Of a stretch of 64,000 nt of DNA, positions 46,320-55,781 are shown one piece after another (position 1 is the stretch's first letter; each line of letters begins with the position of its first letter). Source of the DNA: Holtermannia corniformis. Taxonomy: Eukaryota; Basidiomycota; Tremellomycetes; Holtermanniales. The notes below the pieces were generated by a model that worked only from the letters and a program-made list of their open reading frames with translations, did not search any database and was not told the origin of the DNA. The position numbers and the translations under genes are program-made. Where the stretch lies: positions 9,484 through 73,483 of the forward strand of contig BCIJ01000021.1 in NCBI GenBank assembly GCA_001599935.1. Direction: 5' to 3'.

Positions 46320-47822
46320 ATGGTATGTCTTCAAGATTCGTATGTACCCGAGCTGAAACTGCCAGAAGGCCCCCGAGCTGGGGTATTTTCGGCAAGAGGT
46401 ACATCTCAATCATGACTGCGTGTACTGATCAGTGGCTGAAGCCGCACAGCTCGCCGACCTCCTTCTTCTAGCTCAGAGGATCAACCTTGCCAAATACACC
46501 GAAGAGCTGCGGCCGGGTCATCACGCAAAGGCTCTGTATCCCCCCGACTATCGAACACTCGGACGAGGAGGCCGACACCTACATGTTCCGGTCGAGTTTG
46601 ATGATGGCCAAAGATGGCTAGCCCGCATCCGCACAATGGATAACCAAGATCCTCCCGAGATGGAGCAGTTGGTATCGGACGGCGAGGTGGCGACCACGCG
46701 ACTGCTCGTGGAAGCAGGCTTGGCCGTACCGCAAGTGTACGTCCCCAACTTGCCAAAAGGTCAGTGTCTAAANCAGAGACTGGTACAGTAACGTGCTGAC
46801 ATTGTCTTAGAGGTTCGCGAGGTGATCCTGTTCACGTTTGTCGAGGCGATCGCGGGCCAAGCCTGTGCGGCCCCCATCAGGTCCAAACCGACGCTGCACG
46901 CCGAGTCCGATGTCGACCAGATCATCCCTCAGATCGCCGCTTTTTACGTTCAGCTCTCGCATATCCGATTTGACAGAGTCGGCAGTCTTATCAAATCCGA
47001 CGGTCAGACTCGGGTCGGTCCGCTGATCGACTACACTTTTTGCAAAACCGAGCCGCCATTCTTTTACGGACCTTTTCAAACTGGGCTCGAGCGCTACATG
47101 ACCGAGATTGACAGGACTTTGGATATCATTGCCCATGGTAGCACTCACTACGGGTTTGCTCCCCGAGCGTACATCATCCGTCTATGGCTACGCGACCTGC
47201 TGCAAGACTCGCCACATCTGTGGGAAGACGGCAAGGATGAGGGCTTCTATCTCAAGCATGGCGACGACAAGGGGGATCAGTGGTTGGTGGACAAGGAACT
47301 GAGACTCACAGGTGTTATCGACTGGGAATGGTACGTTCCATACCGCGGCGCTTGCGTTATGGTTCGAGACTGATGGACTGCAGGGCGCAAGTCCTCCCGA
47401 AAGAAGAAGCCTTTGTGGCCCCTCGCGGCTTCACAAACATCCACGAGTACTTTGATCTCGGCTTGACAACGCTGAGCAGAGAAGAGGCGCTGTTTGCCGA
47501 GGCGTTTGACCGTCTGAATCGCCCCGACTTGGCGCGATGCGTTCGACGCGGCCAAGTCTGGGCCCGCATCAGCAACTGCATCAAGGGCAGGGCGAACTTT
47601 ATGCACATCCAGGCAGTCCGCGAGCTCGTCACCGGCGATCGAGGCCAAGAGAAGACTCTGAAAGAGTTCTGCGAGACCCTCTACGAGCGGTACAAGGACG
47701 ATCCGATACTGCAGCGGCTCAAGGTCGAAGGAGAGGCTTCGCGAGAGGACCAGCGGGCCAAAATCCGAGCGATCGATGAGCTGCTCGCGGCTGAGCAGCA
47801 AGCGGAGGGTAAAGCGCAGTGA
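46320..47822 (+). CDS. APH-like kinase, copy C
   Basis: ATG at 46320; exon 1 (46320-46398) codes MVCLQDSYVPELKLPEGPRA followed by GVFSAR; a 34-nt intron (46399-46432) joins it to VAEAAQLADLLLLAQRINLA. N-lobe RGGRHLHVPVEFDDGQRWLA; C-lobe FTFVEAIAGQAC, IIPQIAAFYVQLSHIRFDRV, LKHGDDKGDQWLVDKELRLT, GVIDWEW. After the DWE-W splice: AQVLPKEEAFVAPRGFTN and a tail ending EQQAEGKAQ. One N (46772) lies inside the second intron. Stop TGA at 47820-47822. Catalytic Asn replaced by Gln as in A and B. Confidence 0.78.
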
Positions 47823-47992
47823 AGGGGATTGAGCGCCCATGTGTGATACAGTAAATCTTCGTACACCCAGGGGTGATGAAGCAACGCCGTAATGATCGCA
47901 TCGCGCTTGCAGTGAGGCTCGTGGAGCAAAGTGCACAGGCCGGCCTCAGCACAGAAAATGAACGCCGGCGATCGGCAGAGACCGACGCGAGT

Positions 47993-48236
47993 ACACGGAC
48001 CTCGAAGGCTTTTTCAAGACAATCAGTGTTCGGTACAAGGACGACCCTGTACTACAGCGGCTGAAGGTGAAGGGCGAGGAATGGCTGCAAAGGCAGTTGG
48101 CAGAGTACACGGTGCTGGAGAAGAAGCTGTTGGCCGAGATGAGGGCTGAGGACGAAGCACGAGAGAGGCGGAAGAGGAAGACGCTCTCGTCGCGAAGCGC
48201 ATCCCGTCGGTGTGCTGTCGGTGAGTTGTGTGCTAT
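47993..48236 (+). pseudogene. APH-like kinase C-terminal fragment
   Basis: The frame reads LEGFFKTISVRYKDDPVLQR then LKVKGEEWLQRQ, aligning with the last 50 residues of copy C (LKEFCETLYERYKDDPILQRLKVEG). Kinase core is missing. It is a truncated sixth member, placed just where a kinase would precede the second tiny Cys/His gene. Confidence 0.65.
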
Positions 48237-48576
48237 AAGTGTGTGATACTATGTGGATTACTTGTGCAACATAGACAGGCCCCAGGCTTGACTTGACCTC
48301 GGACAGTGCGCGAGACGACCACATCCGCAGGCACCAGGTCGGTTTCTTGCCAGATTCATCGACAATCAATGACATCGTACGAGCAGGAACTCGCCATGAG
48401 TCGGTTTCCGACAAGCGATGCGAATCTTGCAATAACGATGAGATCCAGCAAGTAAATGATATACATTCCTTGACTCACACAAACAGATTCATCAAATCGT
48501 CAATCAAACACCAGGGGGTATTCAGTCTGAAGTCCAACATTGTCCGATCAAGAGCGCCTCTCTCTACTTGGCAAAG
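48237..48576. other. Gene-free interval
   Basis: About 340 bp after the kinase fragment. I see no gene or known element in it. Confidence 0.5.
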
Positions 48577-49034
48577 CTACTGCCAGCGGCTGTATCCCTG
48601 GTAGATCTGCGTCGCCTCTGGGTCAATCCTACCCGGGCCACCCGGCTGGTCTACGGTTGATGAGCTTTAGCAGAGCACTCGCATTCTTACGAAGAAGACG
48701 CACGCAGCGCACACTGAGTATAGTTGTGCGGAGCCCAATTGGTGCACGGAGCGTAACCCGGCACCGTGTAGTCGCAACGACGCAGGGTACTAAAGTCTGT
48801 TTGTGCTTCATCTGCCGAATGTCAGTTTAAGCACGCGTATCAGATCCACGTACGGGTTTGGCAGACGACTTGACCACTCACGATTCTCACTCCGCAAGCC
48901 TGTGTCTCGGACACCTGCACGGGACAATAGCGCGTATTGTCGCGCTTCCTACAACAGAGGCATTGGCTAACGTCGCAGGGTCAACATCGCAAGCGTGGAG
49001 CTCACATTTTCTTGAGGTATTGAATGAGACCCAT
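48577..49034 (-). CDS. Tiny two-module Cys/His protein, copy 2 (unrecognised family)
   Basis: Start ATG at 49032-49034; exon 1 MGLIQYLKKM ends with a phase-2 donor GTGAGC; exon 2 gives KRDNTRYCPVQVSETQACGV...VVCQT and a phase-1 donor GTACGT; exon 3 (HEAQTDFSTLRRCDYTVPGY...APCTNW...QCAL) ends at another phase-1 donor; exon 4 is HQPGGPGRIDPEATQIYQGY-SRWQ. Stop TAG at 48577-48579; about 100 aa. Module spacing: C-x9-C-x10-C-x2-H twice. Both final His codons (C|AT, C|AC) are split by introns. Similar to copy 3 over its whole length (module 2 and the PGG-GR-DPE-YxGYxRW tail). Faces kinase copy D. Probably zinc-binding (inference). Confidence 0.7.
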
Positions 49035-49557
49035 CGTGTCGTGTGTCTCGGCTAGCTGTCAGACAGGACGACTCCCAGCCGCGAGCCCGTCGTCTTGTAC
49101 TGTCCGGCGAAGAAGCACACAGGTACCTCGCCGTGCAGGCGTTGCATTGCAGACGCTAGCCGATCGAGGCTGGAGAGTTTGTCAAGCGGTCAGAAGACGC
49201 AGTTGCAGTCCACCACGCGAATATCAATGTCCAAAACGGTCATTTCAGCATCCACAATCCGCCAGTCCGACCCGAAGTGTGGGAAACAGCGATCTTACTG
49301 ATGCTGACTGAGCGGGCTGATGAATGCCCAGCGAGTCTGCATTGTTTCGAGGCGACAGAACAGGACATTTTCATGTCCGTATCTGCACTGCATGGACCGC
49401 ACGCTCGCGATCTGTGCACCTGCTACCGCCTGCCCTAGCGTACAGGCACCAACCGCACGGCGATCAAAGGACGGAACGGCGCGGTTTTCTACAACGTTCA
49501 TCGCAGTCCTCATCCTCGTCAGCTTCGTGTTCTTGCGGTCAACGCGTCGGCTCAAGC
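49035..49557. promoter_or_regulatory. Divergent spacer between tiny Cys/His copy 2 and kinase copy D
   Basis: 523 bp. Carries the shared upstream element at 49445-49479. A short - strand frame near 49060-49270 has no recognisable domain and is interrupted by a stop. Confidence 0.55.
49445..49479 (+). promoter_or_regulatory. Shared upstream element, kinase copy D
   Basis: GGCACCAACCGCACGGCGAT then CAAAGGACGGAACGG, 113 bp before the ATG of copy D. Confidence 0.6.
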
Positions 49558-51039
49558 ATGTCGGACACTCTAGGACAACCTCATGATCCGAGCGTGAGAA
49601 CTACGTTTCCATTCGCGCAGAGCTCAACTGATCACCGTTGGTCGGATAGGGGTACTATCATCAGGTAGATCGAAGTCTCGTCGTTGCTACCGTCACGTCC
49701 TCGAGCTAACAGCCTGCAGCTCGCAGAACTCGTCAACAAAGCCAAGGAGGTCGACCTCGCCCAGTATGGGAAATCATTACGTCCAGGCTATGACGCACGG
49801 GCGATATACCCTGTCGACTACCCTTCGCTGAAAGCAGGAGGCCGACACATCCATATTCCTATCGAGTTCGACGACGGAGTGAGATGGCTCGCCCGGATCC
49901 GCTCCGTTCGCAGTCGTGATCCGCCCGAGGTTGAGCGCATCTTGGAGCAAAGCGAGGTAGCGACCATGCAGTTCCTTGCAAAGACCGGTCTACCTGTCCC
50001 CAAGGTGTTTGTTCCAGTCTTACCGCCCGGTGGGTAGTATATCATCCAGCATATTGTCGTGGCTCACCGTCACCGCAGATGTCTACGAGGCAATTCAATT
50101 CACGTTCATCGAGGCAATGGCCGGCACAAGCTGCGATGCCCCACCCATGCACAAAGGGCTCACGATCCCGCGCCGTCATACGGACGAAGACATCGCCGTC
50201 ATCATCCCTCAGATCGCTGCATTCCTCGCACACTTATCGCACTTTCCTTTGGATCGCGTCGGCAGCCTTTTGCCGTCCGACACAGGCGAACTTCAAGTCG
50301 GCCCTATCATCAGCTTTCACTACTGCAACCCCGACACGCCACCGTACTTCAATGGACCTTTTGCGAGTAACCAAGAGCGCTATCTCCAGGAAATCGAGGC
50401 TGAGCTACAAGACCCTGAGGAGGAGGAGTCCACGGGGAACCCGGTGCACTACTACCTTGTTCATCTATGGCTGCGCGACACGCTCAAGGAGTGTACCGAC
50501 CTGTGGAAGGATGAGGGCTATTACGTCTGGCACGGTGATGCCAAAGGTGACCACTGGCTAGTGGATGAAAACCTCAAGCTGACGGCTGTGATTGACTGGG
50601 AGTGGTGAGTCAGTTCGCAAAGCTCATGCGCGCAGCTAATCCCCTCAGGGCCGAGGTCGTTGCCAAATCCGAGGCTTTCGCTGCACCCAATGCGCTGGTC
50701 AATGAACACGAATGCTGGGTCTTAGGCCTCAACACCCCCTGTCGAGAGGAAACCTTGCTCATCGACGCCTACGAGAAGCTTGGGCGTCCCGACTTGGCCG
50801 ACTGTGTGCGCAAAGGCAAAGTATGGGTCCGCTTGCGGGACGCGATTGGCGCAACCCCAAACTTGATCCAGCTTCAAGCCTTGCGGGAGCTGCTCACAGG
50901 TCACCGAGGCGACGAAAAGACCATCGACGAGTTTTGCGACAATATCGGCGCAAAGTACAAAGACGACCCAGTCGTGCACAGGCTGGCTCAATTTGGGCTG
51001 GCTGAGGAGCATGAGAAGGTATCTAGCGCCTCCCAGTGA
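49558..51039 (+). CDS. APH-like kinase, copy D
   Basis: ATG at 49558 codes MSDTLGQPHDPS; a long first intron (about 49594-49732, ending CTAACAGCCTGCAG) joins to LAELVNKAKEVDLAQYGKSL. N-lobe AGGRHIHIPIEFDDGVRWLA, SEVATMQFLAKTGLPVPKVF; C-lobe FTFIEAMAGTSCDAPP, IIPQIAAFLAHLSHFPLDRV, WHGDAKGDHWLVDENLKLTA, AVIDWEW. DWE-W splice to AEVVAKSEAFAAPNALVN. Stop TGA at 51037-51039. The catalytic-loop Asn is His here. D and E are closer to each other than to A-C (shared FCNPDTPP-type insert, HGD.KGDHW). Confidence 0.78.
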
Positions 51040-51374
51040 GGAACAGCGTGGTGGTTCGGGCAGCAAGCAGGACAAGTATGTGCTTCCAATTGTGATATAT
51101 CCGCATGCAGTGTGAATAGGATGTTTGCTGTCAGCGCTGTCGATTCTGATTCGCTCATCACAAGCGGAGTAGCGCGCATTGCTGATGGTAGCATCCAGAT
51201 GTTTAATGGTGGGCCGACTCGCCCTCATTCAAGTAGCGTCAAGCAGATTCATCATGTTCGTGAGCACAGCCTATCAATCAATCACTCATCCTGTGTGACA
51301 ACATCGCAGATTCTCGTAGCTCTTCAAGCGCAATGGGTCCCGTCTTGAACTTGACAAACGGAGACGCGCTGGGT
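51040..51374. other. Gene-free interval
   Basis: 335 bp between convergent copy D and tiny Cys/His copy 3. Nothing recognised. Confidence 0.5.
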
Positions 51375-51814
51375 TCACCAGCGGCCGTATCCAGTGTACG
51401 TCGTGGTTTCCTCGGGGTCGACACGTCCCTCACCACCCGGGCGGTCTGGGATCATCACTGTCAGCTGCCGCAAACAGGTGCTGATTCAAAGCGAGGGTGA
51501 AATGCTGACGCGATTCGCACTGGAGGTGGTTGTGCATGGCCCACAGGTTGCAAGGCGCCTCGCCTGGTGGCGTATAGTCACAGCGGCGCAGCGTACCGTT
51601 CTCGCACTGATCGCGGTCTTGTACGGTAAGCCGAGCTGTACAAGCGCCCCGTGTGATACGTACGAGCGCTGCAAACGACCAGACCACTCACGGCTCTGAT
51701 GCCGCATTCACCATCGCCGGAGAGCTTAACGATGCAGTATTCTGGTTCTGTACGCGCTCTATCATGACTCAGTATGTTGCATCTCAGTCGAACATCCTTC
51801 ACTTACTGTGACAT
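51375..51814 (-). CDS. Tiny two-module Cys/His protein, copy 3 (unrecognised family)
   Basis: Start ATG at 51812-51814; exon 1 MS plus two bases, donor GTAAGT; exon 2 QARTEPEYCIVKLSGDGECG...VVCSA; exon 3 HRDQCENGTLRRCDYTPPGE-APCNLW...QCES; exon 4 HRPGGEGRVDPEETTTYTGY-GRW; stop TGA at 51375-51377. About 93 aa. Both modules are C-x9-C-x10-C-x2-H, and both final His codons are split as C|AC by phase-1 introns. No signal peptide; no hydrophobic segment. Faces kinase copy E across 641 bp. The repeated fold suggests two zinc knuckles, perhaps for protein or nucleic-acid binding (inference). Confidence 0.72.
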
Positions 51815-52455
51815 GTTTATCGAAATTAGATGGGATGGGTGCTGAGGAATCTCCTCGAGCGGGTCACTTATAGGCGTACGCGCGGGCGATCTTCATGTCT
51901 GACGATAGCCTTGCATTCATCTGCGCAACAAGACCGACCGAGCCGGCCTACTGATATTGTTCTTGCAGAATAGGGCTAGAACAGAAATGAGAGAAGCGCA
52001 ACAATCGTCGTACTGGGCAGTGTGGGGTGGCCATTCCTCATCGGTCAAGGTATCTGGCTATTCTCAGCGTCAGACCCATACGACTAATCCGCAAACGGCT
52101 TGCGGTAGCTGAATCTCTCCTCGGTCAGCAGAGGTCCTGTACGTGTAGTGTCCCCGCTGTGTCCCCGGAGGTGACCTTTGCAGTTAGCAGCATCGTTCAT
52201 CAGATCCTGAAAGGATCATCTGTGCTGAGTTCTGTCAGCGCGTCGATCCCAGGGTGTAGCTCAGGTCCGCGTGTGTGCCGTGTGCTGACAGCTAGCGCAC
52301 ATCATAGGCACGTCAACCGCACGGTGATCAAAAGGATGGTACGGCGAAACGTCTCGCACGGGCGGTGGAATAGGGGCTAGGATCAAGCGTTCAAGACCGC
52401 AGCATGGCCGCCTTGCTGAACTCACAAGCTACCTTTGCCTTCCCAAGCTATAACG
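51815..52455. promoter_or_regulatory. Divergent spacer between tiny Cys/His copy 3 and kinase copy E
   Basis: 641 bp, with the shared element at 52307-52344. No other gene recognised. Confidence 0.55.
52307..52344 (+). promoter_or_regulatory. Shared upstream element, kinase copy E
   Basis: GGCACGTCAACCGCACGGTG then ATCAAAAGGATGGTACGG, 149 bp before the ATG of copy E. Confidence 0.6.
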
Positions 52456-53903
52456 ATGGATGTCGGTCTTGGCCTGCGCGGCGGTGCTGCAGTGAGTAAA
52501 GTCACGATGCTGAGCCCCACCACTGACGCTCGATAGGCGTATAAGCGTGAGGTAAGACCAACTACTCTTTGCCGCCATTTGTGATCCTCCTAGACTTCCC
52601 GCTGATCTCCTGCAGCTAGCCGACCTTGTCAAGAAGGCCGAAGAGGTCGACGTGGCTCAATACGCCCGACGATTGCGCCCAGGCCATGAGGCCAAAGCGG
52701 TCTTTCCCACCGATTGCTCCTCGCTGCAGACCGGAGGACGTCACACGCACCTCCCAATCGATTTCGACGATGGCGTACAATGGCTCGTGCGTATACGGCT
52801 GCTTCTAGGACGCGACACACCCGAAATGGAGCGGCTCATGGATGAAAGCGAAGCGGCAACGACGCGGTTCTTGGCGGATGCGGGTCTGCCAGTGCCAAGG
52901 GTCTACATCCCGGACCTGGCACCAGGTCAGCCATCACTCGACTACTGGTTGAGAGTTCTCACCACGCCGCAGAGGTCCGCGAGGAGCTCCAATTCACATT
53001 TGTCGAACGCGCAGCCGGCAGCAAGTGCGATGCTCCGTTGTATAACCCATACGGCACCTTTCCCAGTCGCCATTCGCCATCGGACATTGCCGTTATCATC
53101 CCTCAGATTGCATCCTTCCTCGAGCGCTTGTCGCATCACCGACTGGACCAAGTTGGGAGCCTTTTGCCGACCTCGTCGGGCGCGCCACGCGTCGGCCCTG
53201 TGATCAGCTACTACTTTTGCGATCCGGACACCCCGCCGCATTTCTTCGGGCCGTTCCAGACGAGTCGAGACCGATATCTGTTCAAGATTGACAGGGTTCT
53301 CAAAGAGTGCGAAGCGGGACAAACGACTGGCGACCGCGTGCAGTTCTACATCGTGCATTGCTGGTTGCGCGACACTTTGAAGGCAGCTACCCACCTGTGG
53401 AAGGACGAGGGCTACTTTGTGAAGCACGGGGATGACAAGGGTGATCACTGGCTGGTTGACGACGAATTGCAAGTCACGGCATGGATCGACTGGGAATGGT
53501 GAGTCCGTGTCAAACGACGCTGCTGACAAGTGACAGGGCCGAGGTCGTCTCGAAAGCCGAGGCGTTTGCGACCCCAAACGCGCTCGTCAACTATCCAGAG
53601 TGTTTCAACCTTGGGCTCAACACTCTATGTCGCGAAGAAGCCCTGCTCGCCGCTGCGTTTGACGATCTGCAACGTCCAGACTTGGCCGCCTGCGTCCGCA
53701 ACGGCAAGGTCTGGGAGCGAATACGGCACGCTATCGGCCGGGTCCCGAAGTTGTTGCATCTACAGGCGCTGCGCGAGTTACTGGTCGGTCATCGCGGTGA
53801 AGAGAAGACGATCGACGAGTTTTGCCAAAGCGTTGGTGCGAAGTATATGGACGACCCGGTGGTGCGACGGCTGGCGGACGAGGCTGCGATCAAATCAAAG
53901 TAG
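52456..53903 (+). CDS. APH-like kinase, copy E
   Basis: ATG at 52456: MDVGLGLRGGAA, intron (GTGAGT...CTGACGCTCGATAG), mini-exon AYKRE (15 nt), intron (GTAAGA...CTGATCTCCTGCAG), then LADLVKKAEEVDVAQYARRL; all junctions are phase 0. N-lobe TGGRHTHLPIDFDDGVQWLV, SEAATTRFLADAGLPVPRVY; C-lobe FTFVERAAGSKCDAPL, IIPQIASFLERLSHHRLDQV, KHGDDKGDHWLVDDELQVTA, AWIDWEW. DWE-W splice to AEVVSKAEAFATPNALVN. Stop TAG at 53901-53903. Catalytic Asn replaced by His. Paired with tiny Cys/His copy 3. Confidence 0.78.
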
Positions 53904-54081
53904 AACGTCGAAATGAGCCCACCGTACATACCATTGTTGAATACATCATGCACGGATGTGTATTGCTCACCCGCAGCTGCACCCACTTTTGGTCACTTTC
54001 CCACGGATCCCATTCCATCGCCACCACCTTACCTCGGTGCTGTCCATTGTTGTCCTCTCGACGACGACTCCGCTGTGCACA

Positions 54082-55525
54082 ATGTCAATGGACGTCGTCA
54101 ACAAGTTGATACGCGCCGCAGCGTCCGTGAGCGACAGCGTGTCGGATGCCGAGCTCGACCGGCACGTCGCCGAGATGCTCAAAGCCGAAGCTAAAGCCAA
54201 GGAGATGAAGTGGAGCGAACTGGGCTTGGGAGCACTGCTGGGCGAGGGCAGGGGTGTCTCTTCGTGAGTGGCAACTGTGCTGACTCGTTATACTGCGGCT
54301 GACAGCACAGACCCGACCCGTCGTTACCGAAACCGAACAAACGCTTCTTGTCGTCCATTATCCGCACGGTCGACGAGCACAATGCGGCTTTGCTGAGACA
54401 GCAGGCTGAGGCGGCTCGGGACGCGAGAATCGCGCAGGGCCATGCGCCGGGTGGAAGGTTTGCGGGCGGAGGGGCGAGTAGGTTGTTTGGAGGGGCGATG
54501 CGGGGCGCTGCGGCCGGGCCTTCGAGGGACCGTCGGGAAGATGAGCGGCGGTCGAGGAGGGATGATGAACGGCGGCCCAAGAGAGAGGATGACGAGGAAG
54601 ATGACAGGCGGTCAAGACGACGTGATAATGACCATGAGCGGCGACGAGGTGTGCGACGAGACGGGGATGATGAGGATCGAAGGGAGCACAGGTCCTCAAG
54701 GCGGCATGAGGACGACGCAAGGGACGAGAAACGACGGTCAAGATGCGACGAGGACGATCCGGAGCGTGAGGAAAGGCGAAAACGACGTCGAGCCAGAGAG
54801 GCCAGGAAGGACGAAGGGGACGCCGAGTCGTCCCGAAAAGCCAAGCAACGGGAGGATGAATCTCGGCGTCGGTCCAAGCATCACGACACGTCCGACGACG
54901 AGGACGAGCCCAGACGAGATGAAGAGCGTCCCCGTCGGCGTGAAAAGCATCGCTCTGCATCCCCGAAGCGCCGTCGACGCAAGCCTTCACCCCCTCCACC
55001 TCCAGCAGACGACGCACCACCTCTCCCGCCTGGCTCGCCGCCGCCACAGCCGATCCCACCGAGCAAGATGGACAAGTACTTTGACGAAGAGTATGATCCC
55101 CGACTCGACTTTGCGCCAGTGCCGAAAGACGGCCTGGTGCCAGAGGTGGCTTGGGATGCGATGCTCCAAGTGCTGCGCGAACGCGGCAAGAAGGTCCGTC
55201 CTGCTGTTGCCTTTATTACCCTAGTTCTAGCTAACAACTGTAGAAACGCAAGTCCCCCACCCTGTCCGATGACGACTACCCAACCTCTTCTGCACGCCCA
55301 TTCTCCTCGACCCGTGAGCGTGAATACGACTCGAAGTCATCCTCTCAGCGCGCAGAGGAGAAGGAGCGCAGGCGCAAGACCAAGGAGATCCGGAAAAAGT
55401 ACGGGCTCAGCGACTCTTCGGAAGATGAGGCGGCCAAGGCCAAGACGGCGATTGGGACCGGCGGCATCTTTGACGTTGCGTATGCCAAGAAGGGTGCTGT
55501 GCGCGAGTGGGACGTTGGCAAGTGA
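54082..55525 (+). CDS. RS-like charged nuclear protein, unknown function
   Basis: ATG at 54082 (MSMDVVNKLIRAAASVSDS), stop TGA at 55523-55525, two introns (near 54265-54308 and 55195-55241). N-terminal helix with AEMLKAEAKAKEMKWSELG, then PKPNKRFLSSIIRTVDEHNA. The centre is a 200-residue Arg/Asp/Glu/Ser-rich segment (RRDDERRPKREDDEEDD and similar) of the type seen in splicing-associated proteins. After a Pro-rich linker comes a conserved-looking block KMDKYFDEEYDPRLDFAP, VAWDAMLQVLRERGKK. C-terminus EIRKKYGLSD...GGIFDVAYAKKGAVREWDVGK. Probably a nuclear RNA-processing factor; I do not recognise the family with certainty. Confidence 0.7.
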
Positions 55526-55781
55526 TGCATGGCTTGCAAACGAGTGTACAGAGCAAGACGGTGCGAAGATGCCACAGTGCAAGACGGGGTTTACGTAAAT
55601 GCTGCCGATCACTCAGACTTCAGCTCGAGCTGTTGGCCATCATCAACGACAGTCACAGCGTACAGGCTTCGCGAGAGGAGCATACACGAGCTGGAGAGTG
55701 CAAACGAGCTCAGTCTGGTCCGATTGCGCGAAAAAACCGACGGAAACGGATCATCAACACGCACAGACCCATGTTTGTGCC

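Noticed and set aside
49060..49290. - strand frame with LHGEVPVCFFAGQYKTTGSR
   Set aside because: Interrupted by a stop, no recognisable domain and not similar to neighbours.
54191..54877. 228-codon - strand Ser/Arg-rich frame
   Set aside because: Mirror of the RS-like coding exon on +; its composition is an artefact of complementary Arg/Ser codons.
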